DNA from: Daejeonella oryzae DSM 19973
GTDB lineage: Bacteria; Bacteroidota; Bacteroidia; Sphingobacteriales; Sphingobacteriaceae
DNA length: 64,000 bases
Direction: 5' to 3'
NCBI RefSeq assembly: GCF_000422945.1
Contig: NZ_KE383964.1
Location: 310,001 to 374,000 of the forward strand
Part shown: positions 36,781 to 47,091 of the stretch, piece by piece
Position numbering within the stretch: position 1 is the first letter of the stretch
How the letters are laid out: every line of letters starts with the position of its first letter
Position numbers and translations under genes: made by a program
The notes under the pieces: model-generated
Database searches by the model: none
What the model was told of the DNA's origin: nothing
Seen by the model: only the letters and a program-made list of their open reading frames with translations

Positions 36781-39405
36781 TTAAGATACATCCAAATCTG
36801 CTTTCTCTTCTTTTTTGGTATTCATAAATACAAACTGATTGTCAAAAACATCCAGTTTAATTTTGCTTTCCTTATCCACTTTTCCAGCCAGGATATCCTT
36901 AGATAATTCATTTAAAATTCTTTTCTGAATAACCCTTTTCAATGGACGGGCACCAAACTGAGGATCATAACCTAATTGAGCAAGCCAGTCCAAGGCATCA
37001 TCAGAAGCTTCAATCTGAATTCCCATTTCTGCTAATACGTGCTGTACACCTTTAAACTGAAGTGAAACAATATCCCGCAGTTCTTCGCGATTAAGCGGTG
37101 TAAACATAATCAGCTCATCAATCCGGTTCAAAAATTCAGGTCGGATGGTCTGCTTCAGCAGTTCAAATAATTCAGTTTTTGTTTTTGCAACAACTTCATC
37201 ACGGTTCACATCATCCAAATCTTTGAAATTTTCCTGGATCAGGTGAGAGCCGATATTTGAGGTCATGATGATGATGGTGTTTTTAAAATTTACTACCCGA
37301 CCTTTGTTATCAGTTAAGCGACCGTCATCTAAAACCTGCAGCAAAATATTAAATACATCCGGATGAGCCTTTTCAATTTCATCTAAAAGAATCACCGAGT
37401 AAGGCTTGCGCCTAACGGCTTCAGTAAGTTGTCCGCCTTCATCATAACCCACATACCCCGGAGGAGCGCCAATTAGCCTTGAAACAGAGTGGCGTTCCTG
37501 ATATTCGCTCATATCAATACGTACCATGGAGTGCTCATCGTTAAACAGGAATTCAGCCAGGGCTTTTGCCAGTTCAGTTTTACCCACACCGGTAGTCCCC
37601 AGGAAAATAAAAGAACCGATTGGTTTCCGTTTGTCCTGTAAGCCCGCTCTTGAACGTCGTATAGCATCAGAAATGGCTTCGATCGCCTCATGCTGACCGG
37701 CTACACGTTTATGTAATTCCTGCTCCAGATGAAGCAGTTTTTCCCGCTCACTCTGTATCATTTTAGTAACCGGAATTCCGGTCCAGCGGGAAACAACTCC
37801 GGCTATATCTTCTGCAGTAACTTCCTCTTTCAGCATCCGGCTTTCAGACTGAGTTTCTTCCAGTTCTTTTTTTAGATTTTCAACTTCGGCCTGAGCCTCT
37901 TTAATTTTTCCATAGCGTAACTCTGCAACTTTGCCGTAATCTCCGGCACGTTCAGCCTGTTCGGCTTCCAGTTTAAAGTTTTCTATTTGCTCCAGTTTAT
38001 TGTTAATTCCATCTACATGGTCTTTTTCGCCCTGCCATTTGGCCCGCAAAGAATCGCGTTCATTAGATAAATTAGCAATTGCTTCGCTCAGGTCCTTAAC
38101 TTTCTTTTCGTCATTTTCCCGTTTAATAGCTTCACGTTCAATTTCAAGCTGCATAATGCGGCGCTCCAGTTCATCCACCACTTCGGGAACAGAATCCATT
38201 TCCAGTCGTAATTTTGAAGCAGCCTCATCCATCAGGTCAATAGCCTTATCCGGCAAAAAACGATCTGAAATATACCGTTGTGATAGTTCTACGGCAGCTA
38301 TGATGGCTTCATCCTTAATCCTGACTTTATGATGCGTTTCATATTTTTCTTTCAGCCCACGCAATATGGATATGGCATCCTGAGTATCGGGTTCATCGAC
38401 CATTACTTTCTGGAAACGGCGTTCCAGGGCTTTGTCTTTCTCCAGATACTTTTGATATTCATTTAATGTAGTTGCACCAATTGCTTTCAATTCTCCACGG
38501 GCAAGTGCCGGTTTCAAAATATTAGCGGCATCCATTGCACCTTCACCGCCGCCTGCACCTACAAGTGTGTGTATTTCATCTATAAACAGAACAATTTCTC
38601 CGTCACTCTGGGTAACTTCTTTAATAACTGCTTTTAGTCTTTCTTCAAATTCGCCTTTATATTTAGCTCCCGCGATTAAGGCGCCCATATCCAGTGAATA
38701 AACTGTCTTTGTCTTCAGATTTTCAGGAACATCTCCTTTGATGATTCGAAAAGCAATTCCTTCGGCAATTGCGGTTTTTCCAACACCGGGTTCACCAATT
38801 AAAATGGGATTATTTTTGGTACGTCTTGAAAGTATCTGAATCACTCTTCTGATCTCTTCATCACGTCCGATAACAGGATCGAGCTTTCCGGTGCCAGCAT
38901 ACTCATTGAGGTTGCGGGCATATTTATTTAATGCATTATAGGTGGCTTCGGCATTTTGATCGGTAACATGACTGTTTCCACGAAGTTCAAGAATTGCCTT
39001 TTTAAGATCTTTCTCATTAACCCCCGAATCTTTGAGGATATTACTTACTTTATCTCCCGAATTTAGGATGCCTAACAGGATATGCTCGACAGATACAAAT
39101 TCATCCTTAAATTCTTTAAGATATGACTGCGCTTTCTGTAAAGCACTATTGGAAGAAGAAGACAAATACATGTCGCCTCCGGTAACTTTTGGAAAACTTT
39201 GAATCTGGGCATCTAAAACAGATGTGATTCTGTTAATATTTACATTCAGTTTTTTTAGTAAATAGTTGATTACGTTTTCATCAACCATTAACAAACCTTT
39301 TAATATGTGGGCAGTTTCAATAGCCTGCTGCTGATTGCCAACTGCGATTTCAGAAGCCTTTTGAATAGCTTCCTGAGCTTTGATTGTAAAGTTGTTCAGA
39401 TTCAT
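36781..39405 (-). CDS. clpB: ATP-dependent disaggregase ClpB
   Basis: 874 aa, full length. N-terminal Clp repeat domain (1-145), AAA1 with GEPGVGKT near 205, middle coiled-coil domain (about 410-530) that distinguishes ClpB from ClpA/ClpC, AAA2 with GTTGVGKT near 610, arginine fingers and C-terminal ClpB_D2-small domain. It unfolds aggregated proteins with DnaK. There is no ClpP-binding IGL/F loop. No HSF or CIRCE-like site was seen upstream. The final tail is short and acidic. Confidence 0.97.
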   Translation of the reverse strand: MNLNNFTIKAQEAIQKASEIAVGNQQQAIETAHILKGLLMVDENVINYLLKKLNVNINRITSVLDAQIQSFPKVTGGDMYLSSSSNSALQKAQSYLKEFKDEFVSVEHILLGILNSGDKVSNILKDSGVNEKDLKKAILELRGNSHVTDQNAEATYNALNKYARNLNEYAGTGKLDPVIGRDEEIRRVIQILSRRTKNNPILIGEPGVGKTAIAEGIAFRIIKGDVPENLKTKTVYSLDMGALIAGAKYKGEFEERLKAVIKEVTQSDGEIVLFIDEIHTLVGAGGGEGAMDAANILKPALARGELKAIGATTLNEYQKYLEKDKALERRFQKVMVDEPDTQDAISILRGLKEKYETHHKVRIKDEAIIAAVELSQRYISDRFLPDKAIDLMDEAASKLRLEMDSVPEVVDELERRIMQLEIEREAIKRENDEKKVKDLSEAIANLSNERDSLRAKWQGEKDHVDGINNKLEQIENFKLEAEQAERAGDYGKVAELRYGKIKEAQAEVENLKKELEETQSESRMLKEEVTAEDIAGVVSRWTGIPVTKMIQSEREKLLHLEQELHKRVAGQHEAIEAISDAIRRSRAGLQDKRKPIGSFIFLGTTGVGKTELAKALAEFLFNDEHSMVRIDMSEYQERHSVSRLIGAPPGYVGYDEGGQLTEAVRRKPYSVILLDEIEKAHPDVFNILLQVLDDGRLTDNKGRVVNFKNTIIIMTSNIGSHLIQENFKDLDDVNRDEVVAKTKTELFELLKQTIRPEFLNRIDELIMFTPLNREELRDIVSLQFKGVQHVLAEMGIQIEASDDALDWLAQLGYDPQFGARPLKRVIQKRILNELSKDILAGKVDKESKIKLDVFDNQFVFMNTKKEEKADLDVS

Positions 39406-39549
39406 GCTACAATTTACTCAAAACCAAAACCATTCATTGAAAATGATTTTAATAATGATTTTTTGTCGCTGAAATTTATCTTCTTATGACGAAAGGGCCG
39501 ATGAGAATAAAATAATCGGAAAAAGTTGCAGTAAGAATAGAGAAAAATT

Positions 39550-39577
39550 AAGAGGCTCTGAAATTTCAGAGCCTCTT
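39550..39577 (-). terminator. 28-bp perfect palindromic terminator
   Basis: AAGAGGCTCTGAAA (39550-39563) is followed directly by its exact complement TTTCAGAGCCTCTT (39564-39577), with AATTTTT behind it on the minus strand. It ends the pyrE-SRPBCC transcript before clpB. Confidence 0.85.
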
Positions 39578-39582
39578 AAAAA

Positions 39583-39975
39583 TTATATCGATTGCAATTT
39601 GCTGGTTTGCTGATCAGCCAGTTTTTGTAGCGGGCCACTCGCAAGCATTTTCATCATCATATTCAAGTCTGCGGAGATGGTTAAAAAAGCTTCGGTTGTG
39701 TTATTGCCGTTATCTTGTAAATTCCATTTCAGCTCTACATCAAAAGGTGCTTTTTCAGAAGGTATAATTACAATTTCCTGATTTTCACTTCTGGCCGATA
39801 CTTTCAATGCCAGTTTCGCCATATTCTGGATGGTAAAGCGTGCTTCATCAGTAGTTGATGACCAGTTGTAAATATTTTCGGGCATTAACTGCTCGTGATT
39901 ATTCAGATCGGAAAGAAAAGCATAAACCTCATTTACAGGTTTATTTATGGTTATTTTACTTTGAAATTTAGTCAT
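39583..39975 (-). CDS. SRPBCC family (START/Bet v1-like) protein
   Basis: 130 aa. Begins FQSKITINKPVNEVYAFLSDLNNHEQLMP, a typical polyketide cyclase/SRPBCC entry broken here for length; the rest alternates strands and ends in a long C-terminal helix, as the fold requires. Such proteins bind hydrophobic ligands or act as small-molecule cyclases; ligand unknown. It lies 13 nt after pyrE and shares its transcript. The pairing of this family with pyrE recurs in related genomes as far as I recall. Confidence 0.8.
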   Translation of the reverse strand: MTKFQSKITINKPVNEVYAFLSDLNNHEQLMPENIYNWSSTTDEARFTIQNMAKLALKVSARSENQEIVIIPSEKAPFDVELKWNLQDNGNNTTEAFLTISADLNMMMKMLASGPLQKLADQQTSKLQSI

Positions 39976-39988
39976 ATCAATATTTAGA

Positions 39989-40648
39989 TCAGGCTATATT
40001 TTGAATTGTGTTGGTCCACTCTGATGGATTTTCTCTCCATTTACGAAGCAGCAAAAGATCATCTTCTGATACGAAACTATGTTTTGCAGCATAATCTATC
40101 AAGGCGTTGTAATTTGAAAGAGTAGAATATCTGCATTTTGCATTTTTAAAATTTTGTTCAGCTGCATCAAATCCGTAATTGAAAATAGCAGCCAATCCGG
40201 CAACTTCGAGCCCGGCATTTCTCAACGCATCTACAGCCTGCAAGCTGCTTTTACCTGTTGAAATCAAATCTTCTACAACTGCCACACGCTGACCTTCGGA
40301 GAATTCGCCTTCAATAAGACTTCCCGTACCGTGATCTTTTGGTTTAGACCGTACATAAATAAATGGTAATCCCAGTTCCTGAGCTACCAAAACTCCCTGT
40401 GGTATTCCGGCGGTTGCAACACCTGCAATCACACTCACAGATCCATATTCTTCCTGAATAAGGGAGGCTAATTTCTGACGGATATAAGTTCTGATGGATG
40501 GATGAGACAAAGTAATGCGGTTATCACAATAAATTGGAGACCTCCATCCAGAGGCCCATGTAAAAGGGTTATTAGGTTGTAATTTAATTGCTTTAATTTG
40601 CAACAAAAATTCAGCAACTTTCTCTTCAATCTCACTCTTGTTACTCAT
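39989..40648 (-). CDS. pyrE: Orotate phosphoribosyltransferase
   Basis: 219 aa. Pyrimidine synthesis: orotate plus PRPP to OMP. The PRPP loop VAVVEDLISTGKSS (about 121-134) and the flexible loop with RSKPKDHGTG (99-108) are intact; TWASGWRSPIYCDNR is the orotate-side signature. Start ATG 40648. Its promoter appears to lie across the start codon of the divergent NUDIX gene, leaving almost no 5' leader, so PyrR- or attenuation-type control is unlikely. Confidence 0.95.
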   Translation of the reverse strand: MSNKSEIEEKVAEFLLQIKAIKLQPNNPFTWASGWRSPIYCDNRITLSHPSIRTYIRQKLASLIQEEYGSVSVIAGVATAGIPQGVLVAQELGLPFIYVRSKPKDHGTGSLIEGEFSEGQRVAVVEDLISTGKSSLQAVDALRNAGLEVAGLAAIFNYGFDAAEQNFKNAKCRYSTLSNYNALIDYAAKHSFVSEDDLLLLRKWRENPSEWTNTIQNIA

Positions 40649-40654
40649 AGGCTA

Positions 40655-40682
40655 CAAATGTATAGAATATATATTAACCAAA
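40655..40682 (-). promoter_or_regulatory. pyrE promoter overlapping the NUDIX start codon
   Basis: On the minus strand TTTG (40682-40679) is followed after 16 nt by TACATTTG (40662-40655), a perfect -7 box, and then by TAGCCT and the pyrE ATG. Transcription should start within a few bases of that ATG. The box covers the NUDIX ATG at 40658-40660. Confidence 0.65.
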
Positions 40683-41260
40683 CTGCTTTAATCATAACCG
40701 AAACAGCACCTTTTTCTGATGAAAACTATCAACAAATTGAACCAGAAGGATTTGTGTTCACGCAATTTTACCAGCGCTTTAAGCAAGAAAATTCAGGCGG
40801 TATATTCGTTCTGCTAACATCAAATGCCAGACGATTGTTTAAGCAAATTAAACAATCTTTAAAAATAATTAAGGCTGCGGGTGGAGTTGTCAGAAGTGAT
40901 GAGAATAAATTCCTGTTCATTTACCGAAAAGGGGTTTGGGACTTGCCTAAGGGAAAGATTGAAAAAGGAGAAAAAACTAAAATCGCTGCCATTAGGGAAG
41001 TGGAGGAAGAATGCGGAATAATTATTTCTTCTGCCGGAGATAAAATTTGTAAAACGTACCACGTATATGAAATGAGTGGTCAGATTGTATTCAAAAAAAC
41101 CAGCTGGTACTGGATGAAAGCAGATAATTTACAGCCCCTGATTCCACAGCTGGAAGAAGATATTACCGATGTTCAATGGATGGCCCCGGGAGATTTCAGT
41201 TTGGTAAAGCAAAATACATACCCGCTGATACGGGATGTAATGAGTTTAATTGAAGGATAA
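40658..41260 (+). CDS. NUDIX hydrolase
   Basis: 200 aa from ATG 40658; the frame is open further upstream into pyrE but nothing there looks like the family. An N-terminal extension (1-65) precedes the NUDIX fold. The Nudix box GKIEKGEKTKIAAIREVEEE is complete with the RExxEE metal core. The family hydrolyses nucleoside diphosphates linked to another group; substrate unknown, though the Bacteroidota position beside pyrE hints at nucleotide housekeeping. It converges on coaD with only 8 nt between the stops and no visible terminator. Confidence 0.88.
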   Translation: MYRIYINQTALIITETAPFSDENYQQIEPEGFVFTQFYQRFKQENSGGIFVLLTSNARRLFKQIKQSLKIIKAAGGVVRSDENKFLFIYRKGVWDLPKGKIEKGEKTKIAAIREVEEECGIIISSAGDKICKTYHVYEMSGQIVFKKTSWYWMKADNLQPLIPQLEEDITDVQWMAPGDFSLVKQNTYPLIRDVMSLIEG

Positions 41261-41268
41261 GACGCCGG

Positions 41269-41736
41269 CTATTTGTGTAAAAACGCTTGGGCTTCTTTAG
41301 GTATAAACTGGCTTACATCCCCGTGATTTCTTAAAATATCTCTAACAATTGTTGAACTAATAGAGGAATAGCCGGGTTTACTCACAATAAAAATGCTTTC
41401 GATGTCCGGTACTAAGGCGTGATTCATTTGCGCTATGGCTTTTTCATATTCAAAATCAGAAACGGTGCGAATGCCCCTGATCATGTATTTTGCATGAATG
41501 GTTTTGCAGAAATCAACCGTTAATCCTTCGTAGGTCATTACTTCAACCTTTGGCTCATAAGCAAAAACTGCCTCAAGCATTTTTTTCCGGGTTTCTGGTT
41601 CTAAGAATGATGCCTTGTTGCTGTTTAACCCAATTCCTACTATTACTTTATCAAATAAAGAGATTGACCGTTTTAAAATGTCTACATGGGCTTTAGTTAC
41701 CGGATCAAAAGAGCCTGGGAAAAGAGCTATTTTCAT
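41269..41736 (-). CDS. coaD: Phosphopantetheine adenylyltransferase CoaD
   Basis: 155 aa, normal length. Coenzyme A synthesis: 4'-phosphopantetheine plus ATP to dephospho-CoA. GSFDPVTKAH (8-17) is the nucleotide-binding TxGxH-type loop, RGIRTVSDFEYE and the late SSISSTIVRDI are both family signatures. Downstream of rsmD in the same direction (136 nt gap). Confidence 0.96.
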   Translation of the reverse strand: MKIALFPGSFDPVTKAHVDILKRSISLFDKVIVGIGLNSNKASFLEPETRKKMLEAVFAYEPKVEVMTYEGLTVDFCKTIHAKYMIRGIRTVSDFEYEKAIAQMNHALVPDIESIFIVSKPGYSSISSTIVRDILRNHGDVSQFIPKEAQAFLHK

Positions 41737-41872
41737 CCTTTAGAATTATTAAGTAGTGTGATTGCCATATAGAATTTAAGTATCATAGCTTATATTAACT
41801 GCTCTGAATTGATTTATAATACGGTAAAGTTAAAGTATAAATCTTTAATTCAAAGTTCTGCTTTTTTTAGAG

Positions 41873-42409
41873 CTAAGAGAGGCTGAAAAAGCTGAACGAA
41901 GATGAGCCATATATGCGCTGCTCCTTAAAATTGGGATGATTGCTCAATGTTTTCATGCTCGGATGTTCAACAATAAGGTAGCCTTTTTTGCTGACAAGGT
42001 TTCTTTCAAATACAATTTTAACGATCTCGGGTATGCGGCTTAAATCGTATGGAGGATCAGCAAAAATGATATCAAAAGGCTCGGTTTCTGCTTCCATAAA
42101 TTTAAAAACATCATCCTTGTAAACCTGTATATTTTCCAGCTTATGTTGTTTAGCTGTATTTTTTAAAAAGTTTACGCAGCCTGAATCACGGTCTACAGAA
42201 ATGATTTGAGGAACTCCGCGAGAAGCAAATTCTAGAGAAATATTTCCCGTTCCGCTAAAGAGATCCAAAACTTTAATTTCTTCGAAATCAAACTGATTAT
42301 ATAAAATATTAAATAAAGCTTCTTTGGCCAGGTCTGTGGTCGGCCTTACTGGCAAATTAGCCGGAGGATTTATTTTTAGTCCTTTTAATTTGCCCCCAAT
42401 TATTCGCAT
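41873..42409 (-). CDS. rsmD: 16S rRNA (guanine966-N2)-methyltransferase RsmD
   Basis: 178 aa. SAM-binding motif I LDLFSGTGNISLEFASRG (about 45-62) and catalytic DPPY in FADPPYDLS (about 117). It methylates G966 of 16S rRNA in the small subunit. The first 10 nt overlap the end of the DUF3822 gene, so the two are co-translated. Confidence 0.95.
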   Translation of the reverse strand: MRIIGGKLKGLKINPPANLPVRPTTDLAKEALFNILYNQFDFEEIKVLDLFSGTGNISLEFASRGVPQIISVDRDSGCVNFLKNTAKQHKLENIQVYKDDVFKFMEAETEPFDIIFADPPYDLSRIPEIVKIVFERNLVSKKGYLIVEHPSMKTLSNHPNFKEQRIYGSSSFSFFSLS

Positions 42410-43248
42410 AAACTTAAGCTGAGTAAAGAAAAATAGGTATGCAACCCTTCATTTGTTGCTAAGGACCAGGATTCTTTCAGAATATGTGGTACTTCGCCTA
42501 AACTAATTTCATGGAAGTACTTTGAAATGCGCTCTGTAAGTTGGTTATTAAAATCAATATCCCCTGTTAATTGAATATTCGTGTGCTGCACATCCAAATT
42601 AAGTTGCTCAATAATATTCAGCAGAAAATAATTGAATTCATCTTCTGTTGTAAATTCAAACCGATTATAGAATATAAAATTTCCTTCTTTATAATGTGCT
42701 GCTTCGAAAGCTGATTTTTGAAAATTTAAAAATAGAATGGATGAATTTGATTCTTTAGCTATTTGCGAAGTGCTTTCAATATATGGATCAATACTGCTTA
42801 CAATTAGCGGATTGTGAAACCTCTGTTTTAATTCTTTTGTAAGTTCAGAATCTATGGCGGTCAAATTAATTAATCCGGCTTTTTCAATAGCAGATGCTTT
42901 TGCTTCTGATCCGCTTGCCGGTTTAATAAATTGCAGGTAGTCATTTAATAAATCTTCAGAATAAAGTTCCTGAGGTATAAAAGTAAATTCAGGAGTTTCT
43001 AAACTGATCTTAATCTTTCTGAAATTCAGCTGTAGATAATCTGAAGATTCGCGGATATTATCAAGATTATTAATGGCAGAAATATGCTCATCATTCTTAC
43101 GTGGATGATTTCTTAGAATTACTAACTGATTGTTTTGATCAATTATTGAATAGGCTATACTATTACTGCCCAAATGAAGTAATAAATCGCATTTATCGGA
43201 ATGTTGCACTTGGAATTGTTCGTCTGTGAAATGGAGCGTATTATTCAT
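42400..43248 (-). CDS. DUF3822 family protein
   Basis: 282 aa. A Bacteroidota-specific family regularly found directly upstream of rsmD. The opening DLLLHLGSNSIAYSIIDQNNQ resembles the phosphate-1 loop of an actin/hexokinase-like ATPase, and the family is predicted to have that fold. No established function. The 10-nt overlap with rsmD suggests a link with ribosome or tRNA modification. Divergent from the RecD-like gene. Confidence 0.82.
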   Translation of the reverse strand: MNNTLHFTDEQFQVQHSDKCDLLLHLGSNSIAYSIIDQNNQLVILRNHPRKNDEHISAINNLDNIRESSDYLQLNFRKIKISLETPEFTFIPQELYSEDLLNDYLQFIKPASGSEAKASAIEKAGLINLTAIDSELTKELKQRFHNPLIVSSIDPYIESTSQIAKESNSSILFLNFQKSAFEAAHYKEGNFIFYNRFEFTTEDEFNYFLLNIIEQLNLDVQHTNIQLTGDIDFNNQLTERISKYFHEISLGEVPHILKESWSLATNEGLHTYFSLLSLSLCE

Positions 43249-43327
43249 CGGGAAACAAAAGTAAAATTTTTTAGCTAATAAACCTTTTGTCTGCTATAGT
43301 TCAGGCAGAATATGCAAATTTGCCCTT

Positions 43328-44734
43328 GTGAGCATACATCAGCTAATTGAACAGCATTTTGGTAAAATACCTACCAGCCAGCAGCGTGAAGCTTTTCTCA
43401 TTATAGAAAGTTTTTTAAAATCTGAATCAGGCGATGCGTGTTTTGTACTGAAAGGGTATGCAGGTACAGGTAAAACAACGCTGATTGCTGCGCTGGTTAA
43501 AGTTATTCCTAAACTGAACCTGCGTTCGGTATTACTTGCGCCCACCGGGCGTGCCGCCAAGGTTATCAGTAATTATTCAGGTAAAAAGGCCTTTACCATT
43601 CATAAAAAAATATACCGTAAAAAGGATGCGGCTAGTCCGGATATGAATTTTGCTTTAGGCGATAATCTTGCCGAAAATACTGTTTTTATTGTCGATGAAG
43701 CATCTATGATTTCTGACCAGGGCAGCGACTTTAGCAAAAGCAGCTTATTGCATGACTTGTTAAGCTTTGTTTACAACGGCAAAAATTGCAAACTCATGCT
43801 GGTTGGAGATACCGCTCAGCTGCCGCCGGTGGGTTCGCCCAATAGTCCGGCGCTGGATTTAAAAATAATGCAAAGTTCTTTTTCACTCCGCATTTTCAGT
43901 TATGAACTTACCGATGTGGTGCGCCAGGAAAAAGCTTCGGGTATTTTATATAATGCTACAGAAATCCGTGAACTTATTCGTCAGGATGAAAATGCTTTCC
44001 CCCAAATCAGGGCTAAAGGATTTCAGGATATTTTCCGCATGACGGGCGAAAAGCTTGTGGAAGGATTGAACTATGCTTACAATAAGTTTGGAATGGAAAA
44101 TACGCTTGTAATCTGCCGTTCCAATAAAAACGCAAATGCGTATAATCAGAATATCCGTAACCGGATTTTGTACCGTGAGGAAGAACTTACAGGAGGAGAT
44201 TATATCATGGTGGTCCGAAATAATTATTTCTGGCTGCAGCCTGAAGAGAACAGCGGAGCATTTATTGCCAACGGCGATATTTGCCGGATCCGGAAAGTGA
44301 GGAATATGCATGAACAATACGGGTTTCGCTTCGCTGAAATTGTGCTCGAGCTGGTTGATTATCCGGATGAAGAACCCTTAACCTGCAAAGTATTACTGGA
44401 TACTTTATATGCCGAAACTCCAAGCCTTTCTTCTGCAGATAGTAAACGCTTGTTTGAGGCGATAATGGAAGATTATCAGCATATTCAGAATAAACGCCTG
44501 CGGATGCAGGAATTAAAAAAAGATCCGTATTACAATGCCTTACAAATAAAATTTGCTTTTGCTGTAACCTGTCATAAAGCGCAGGGCGGACAATGGGAAG
44601 CAGTATTTATAGATCAGGGATACCTGACGGATGAAATGATGAATACCGAATTTCTGCGCTGGCTTTACACCGGTATCACCCGAAGTACCAAAGAACTATT
44701 TATGGTCAATTTCTCCGACCAGTTTTTTGAATAA
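43328..44734 (+). CDS. RecD-like superfamily 1 DNA helicase
   Basis: 468 aa, GTG start at 43328. Walker A GYAGTGKTT (43-51), LAPTGRAAK, motif II in FIVDEASM, GDTAQLPPVG and the UvrD_C_2 motif FAVTCHKAQGGQWEAVFID with the terminal TGITRSTKEL. This is the compact RecD2/exonuclease V alpha-like form; no RecB or RecC gene is near, so it probably acts alone in repair. A TTTG box ends six bases upstream of the GTG. Confidence 0.88.
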   Translation: MSIHQLIEQHFGKIPTSQQREAFLIIESFLKSESGDACFVLKGYAGTGKTTLIAALVKVIPKLNLRSVLLAPTGRAAKVISNYSGKKAFTIHKKIYRKKDAASPDMNFALGDNLAENTVFIVDEASMISDQGSDFSKSSLLHDLLSFVYNGKNCKLMLVGDTAQLPPVGSPNSPALDLKIMQSSFSLRIFSYELTDVVRQEKASGILYNATEIRELIRQDENAFPQIRAKGFQDIFRMTGEKLVEGLNYAYNKFGMENTLVICRSNKNANAYNQNIRNRILYREEELTGGDYIMVVRNNYFWLQPEENSGAFIANGDICRIRKVRNMHEQYGFRFAEIVLELVDYPDEEPLTCKVLLDTLYAETPSLSSADSKRLFEAIMEDYQHIQNKRLRMQELKKDPYYNALQIKFAFAVTCHKAQGGQWEAVFIDQGYLTDEMMNTEFLRWLYTGITRSTKELFMVNFSDQFFE

Positions 44735-44794
44735 AGATTCAAAATGTTGTAAAAAATTATAATAATGATGTAAGCCTCCTGCAATGGCTTGTGT

Positions 44795-44802
44795 TAATTT
44801 TG
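44795..44802 (+). promoter_or_regulatory. Candidate -7 promoter box of copA
   Basis: TAATTTTG, perfect TAnnTTTG match, 16 nt before the copA ATG. No convincing -33 TTTG at the right distance, which fits a promoter that needs an activator such as the AraC-type product encoded two genes downstream. Confidence 0.5.
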
Positions 44803-44818
44803 ATGTAATTCAAATTAT

Positions 44819-47041
44819 ATGAAAAATTCGAACCAAACTTTGATTTTACCGGTAACTGGAATGAGTTGTGCTTCCTGCGCAAGCAGTGTTGAAAGCATGA
44901 CCGCCGCCATTAAAGGGGTAGAAAGCTCTGCGGTAAACTATGCTAACCAGTCTTTAAAAATAACTTTCAATGAAACGGAAATAAAACTTTCCGAGATTCA
45001 GAAAGCAGTGCAAAGCATTGGATATGATTTGATTATTGATACAGAAAATGCCGAAGAAAAGCAGGAGGAACTGATCCTTAACTATTATTTGGAGCTAAAG
45101 CAGAAAACCATTTTTGCCGCTGTTTTAAGTCTCCCCATAGTTATTATCGGTATGTTTTTGATGCATATGCCATATGCCAATTGGATTATGCTGGCTCTGG
45201 CAACTCCGGTTGTGTTCTACTTTGGGAGTAGTTTTTTTATAAATGCGATTAAACAAGCCCGGCATGGAAAGGCTAATATGGATACGCTGGTTGCATTAAG
45301 TACCGGTATCGCTTATATTTTTAGTCTTTTTAATACCATTTATCCTGACTTCTGGCTGAGTCGGGGAGTAGAACCCCATGTTTATTTTGAAGCGGCAGCA
45401 GTAGTAATTGTATTTATCATGCTGGGTAAACTCCTCGAAGAAAGGGCTAAAACGAATGCTTCTTCAGCTATAAAAAAACTGATCGGTCTTCAACCTAAAA
45501 CGGTTAGGGTTATACAGGGACAAACAGAAAAAGAAATACTCATATCCGATGTAAAAGTCGGTGATCAGATCTTGGTTCGCTCTGGTGAAAAAATACCTGT
45601 CGACGGACTGGTTTATGAAGGAAGTTCCTTTGTTGATGAAAGTATGATTAGCGGGGAACCGGTTGCGGTTGAGAAATTAAACGGAAGCAAAGTTTTTGCC
45701 GGAACTATTAATCAAAAAGGAAGTTTCAAATTTAAAGCAGAAAAAGTTGGATCAGAAACTATGCTGGCTCAGATTATCCAGATGGTGAAAGATGCACAGG
45801 GCTCCAAGGCTCCGGTTCAACGCCTGGTTGATAAAATTGCCGGGGTTTTTGTACCTGTGGTTATTCTTATTTCAATTCTCAGTTTAGTTGCCTGGATTAT
45901 TTTGGGCGGAGAAAACGGCTTTACTCACGGTCTGCTGGCAATGGTAACCGTGCTGGTTATTGCCTGTCCCTGCGCACTTGGATTAGCTACACCTACAGCG
46001 ATAATGGTTGGAGTGGGAAAAGGAGCCGAGAACGGAATTTTAATAAAGGACGCCGAAAGTCTGGAATCAGGTCATAAAGTAAACGCGGTAATTCTGGATA
46101 AAACGGGAACAATTACCAATGGCAAACCCTTGCTTACAGATATAATATGGAACATTCCGCAGGAAGAACAGCAGGAGTTTAGCCGCATTTTACTGGCCAT
46201 AGAAAGCAGTTCTGAGCATCCGCTGGCTGCTGCAATTGTTATGAAGCTGGCAGAACAGGATATATCTGCAGTAAGCATAACTGATTTTGAAAGTTTAACA
46301 GGCAGGGGAGCAAAAGCTAAATTCAGCGGGGAAACCTATTTTGCCGGAAGCCATCATCTGCTATCTGAAAATAATATTGAGGTTCCTCAAGAGATAAATA
46401 AGGAGATTAAATATTTTCAGGAGAAGGCTAAAACGGTTATTTATTTCAGTTCGGCACACAAACTTTTGGCGGTAATTGCTCTTGCCGACCAAATTAAAAC
46501 CGGGTCTGTACAGGCTATTGCTGAGTTGCAAAACAAAGGAATAGACGTGTATATGCTCACAGGCGACAACAGCCATACAGCTTCCGCGGTAGCAAAAGAA
46601 GTTGGAATATCTAATTTTAAGGCCGAAGTTTTACCTGCCGGGAAATATGATTTTGTGAAGCAATTGCAAAAGGAAGGTAAAATTGTAGCGATGGTAGGAG
46701 ATGGTATAAATGACAGTCAGGCTTTAGCTCAGGCTAACGTTTCTATTGCAATGGGCAAAGGTTCTGATATTGCTATTGACGTTGCCAAAATGACGATCAT
46801 TTCTTCCGATCTCAATAAAATTTCGCAGGCGCTTAACTTGTCTAAACAGACTGTTAAGACTATTAAGCAGAATTTATTCTGGGCTTTTATTTATAATTTG
46901 ATTGGTATTCCGATTGCGGCCGGACTTTTATACCCGTTTAACGGATTCTTACTGAATCCAATGATCGCCGGAGCAGCAATGGCTTTAAGCTCAGTTTCTG
47001 TAGTATCAAATAGCCTGCGCTTAAAATGGCAGAAACTTTGA
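44819..47041 (+). CDS. copA: Copper-exporting P1B-type ATPase CopA
   Basis: 740 aa. One N-terminal HMA domain with MSCASC (Cys17, Cys20), eight membrane helices, the TGES-like actuator motif (SGEPV), transmembrane metal site CPC (C383-P384-C385), phosphorylation motif DKTGT with Asp427, and the hinge GDGINDSQAL. CPC plus the MSCASC HMA is the Cu(I) pattern. It pumps Cu(I) out of the cytoplasm. First gene of a three-gene cop cassette with 50- and 12-nt spacers. Confidence 0.95.
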   Translation: MKNSNQTLILPVTGMSCASCASSVESMTAAIKGVESSAVNYANQSLKITFNETEIKLSEIQKAVQSIGYDLIIDTENAEEKQEELILNYYLELKQKTIFAAVLSLPIVIIGMFLMHMPYANWIMLALATPVVFYFGSSFFINAIKQARHGKANMDTLVALSTGIAYIFSLFNTIYPDFWLSRGVEPHVYFEAAAVVIVFIMLGKLLEERAKTNASSAIKKLIGLQPKTVRVIQGQTEKEILISDVKVGDQILVRSGEKIPVDGLVYEGSSFVDESMISGEPVAVEKLNGSKVFAGTINQKGSFKFKAEKVGSETMLAQIIQMVKDAQGSKAPVQRLVDKIAGVFVPVVILISILSLVAWIILGGENGFTHGLLAMVTVLVIACPCALGLATPTAIMVGVGKGAENGILIKDAESLESGHKVNAVILDKTGTITNGKPLLTDIIWNIPQEEQQEFSRILLAIESSSEHPLAAAIVMKLAEQDISAVSITDFESLTGRGAKAKFSGETYFAGSHHLLSENNIEVPQEINKEIKYFQEKAKTVIYFSSAHKLLAVIALADQIKTGSVQAIAELQNKGIDVYMLTGDNSHTASAVAKEVGISNFKAEVLPAGKYDFVKQLQKEGKIVAMVGDGINDSQALAQANVSIAMGKGSDIAIDVAKMTIISSDLNKISQALNLSKQTVKTIKQNLFWAFIYNLIGIPIAAGLLYPFNGFLLNPMIAGAAMALSSVSVVSNSLRLKWQKL

Positions 47042-47091
47042 TGCAGTTAAATAAATCACATACACTAATTTTTACACTATAAATTTTACGG

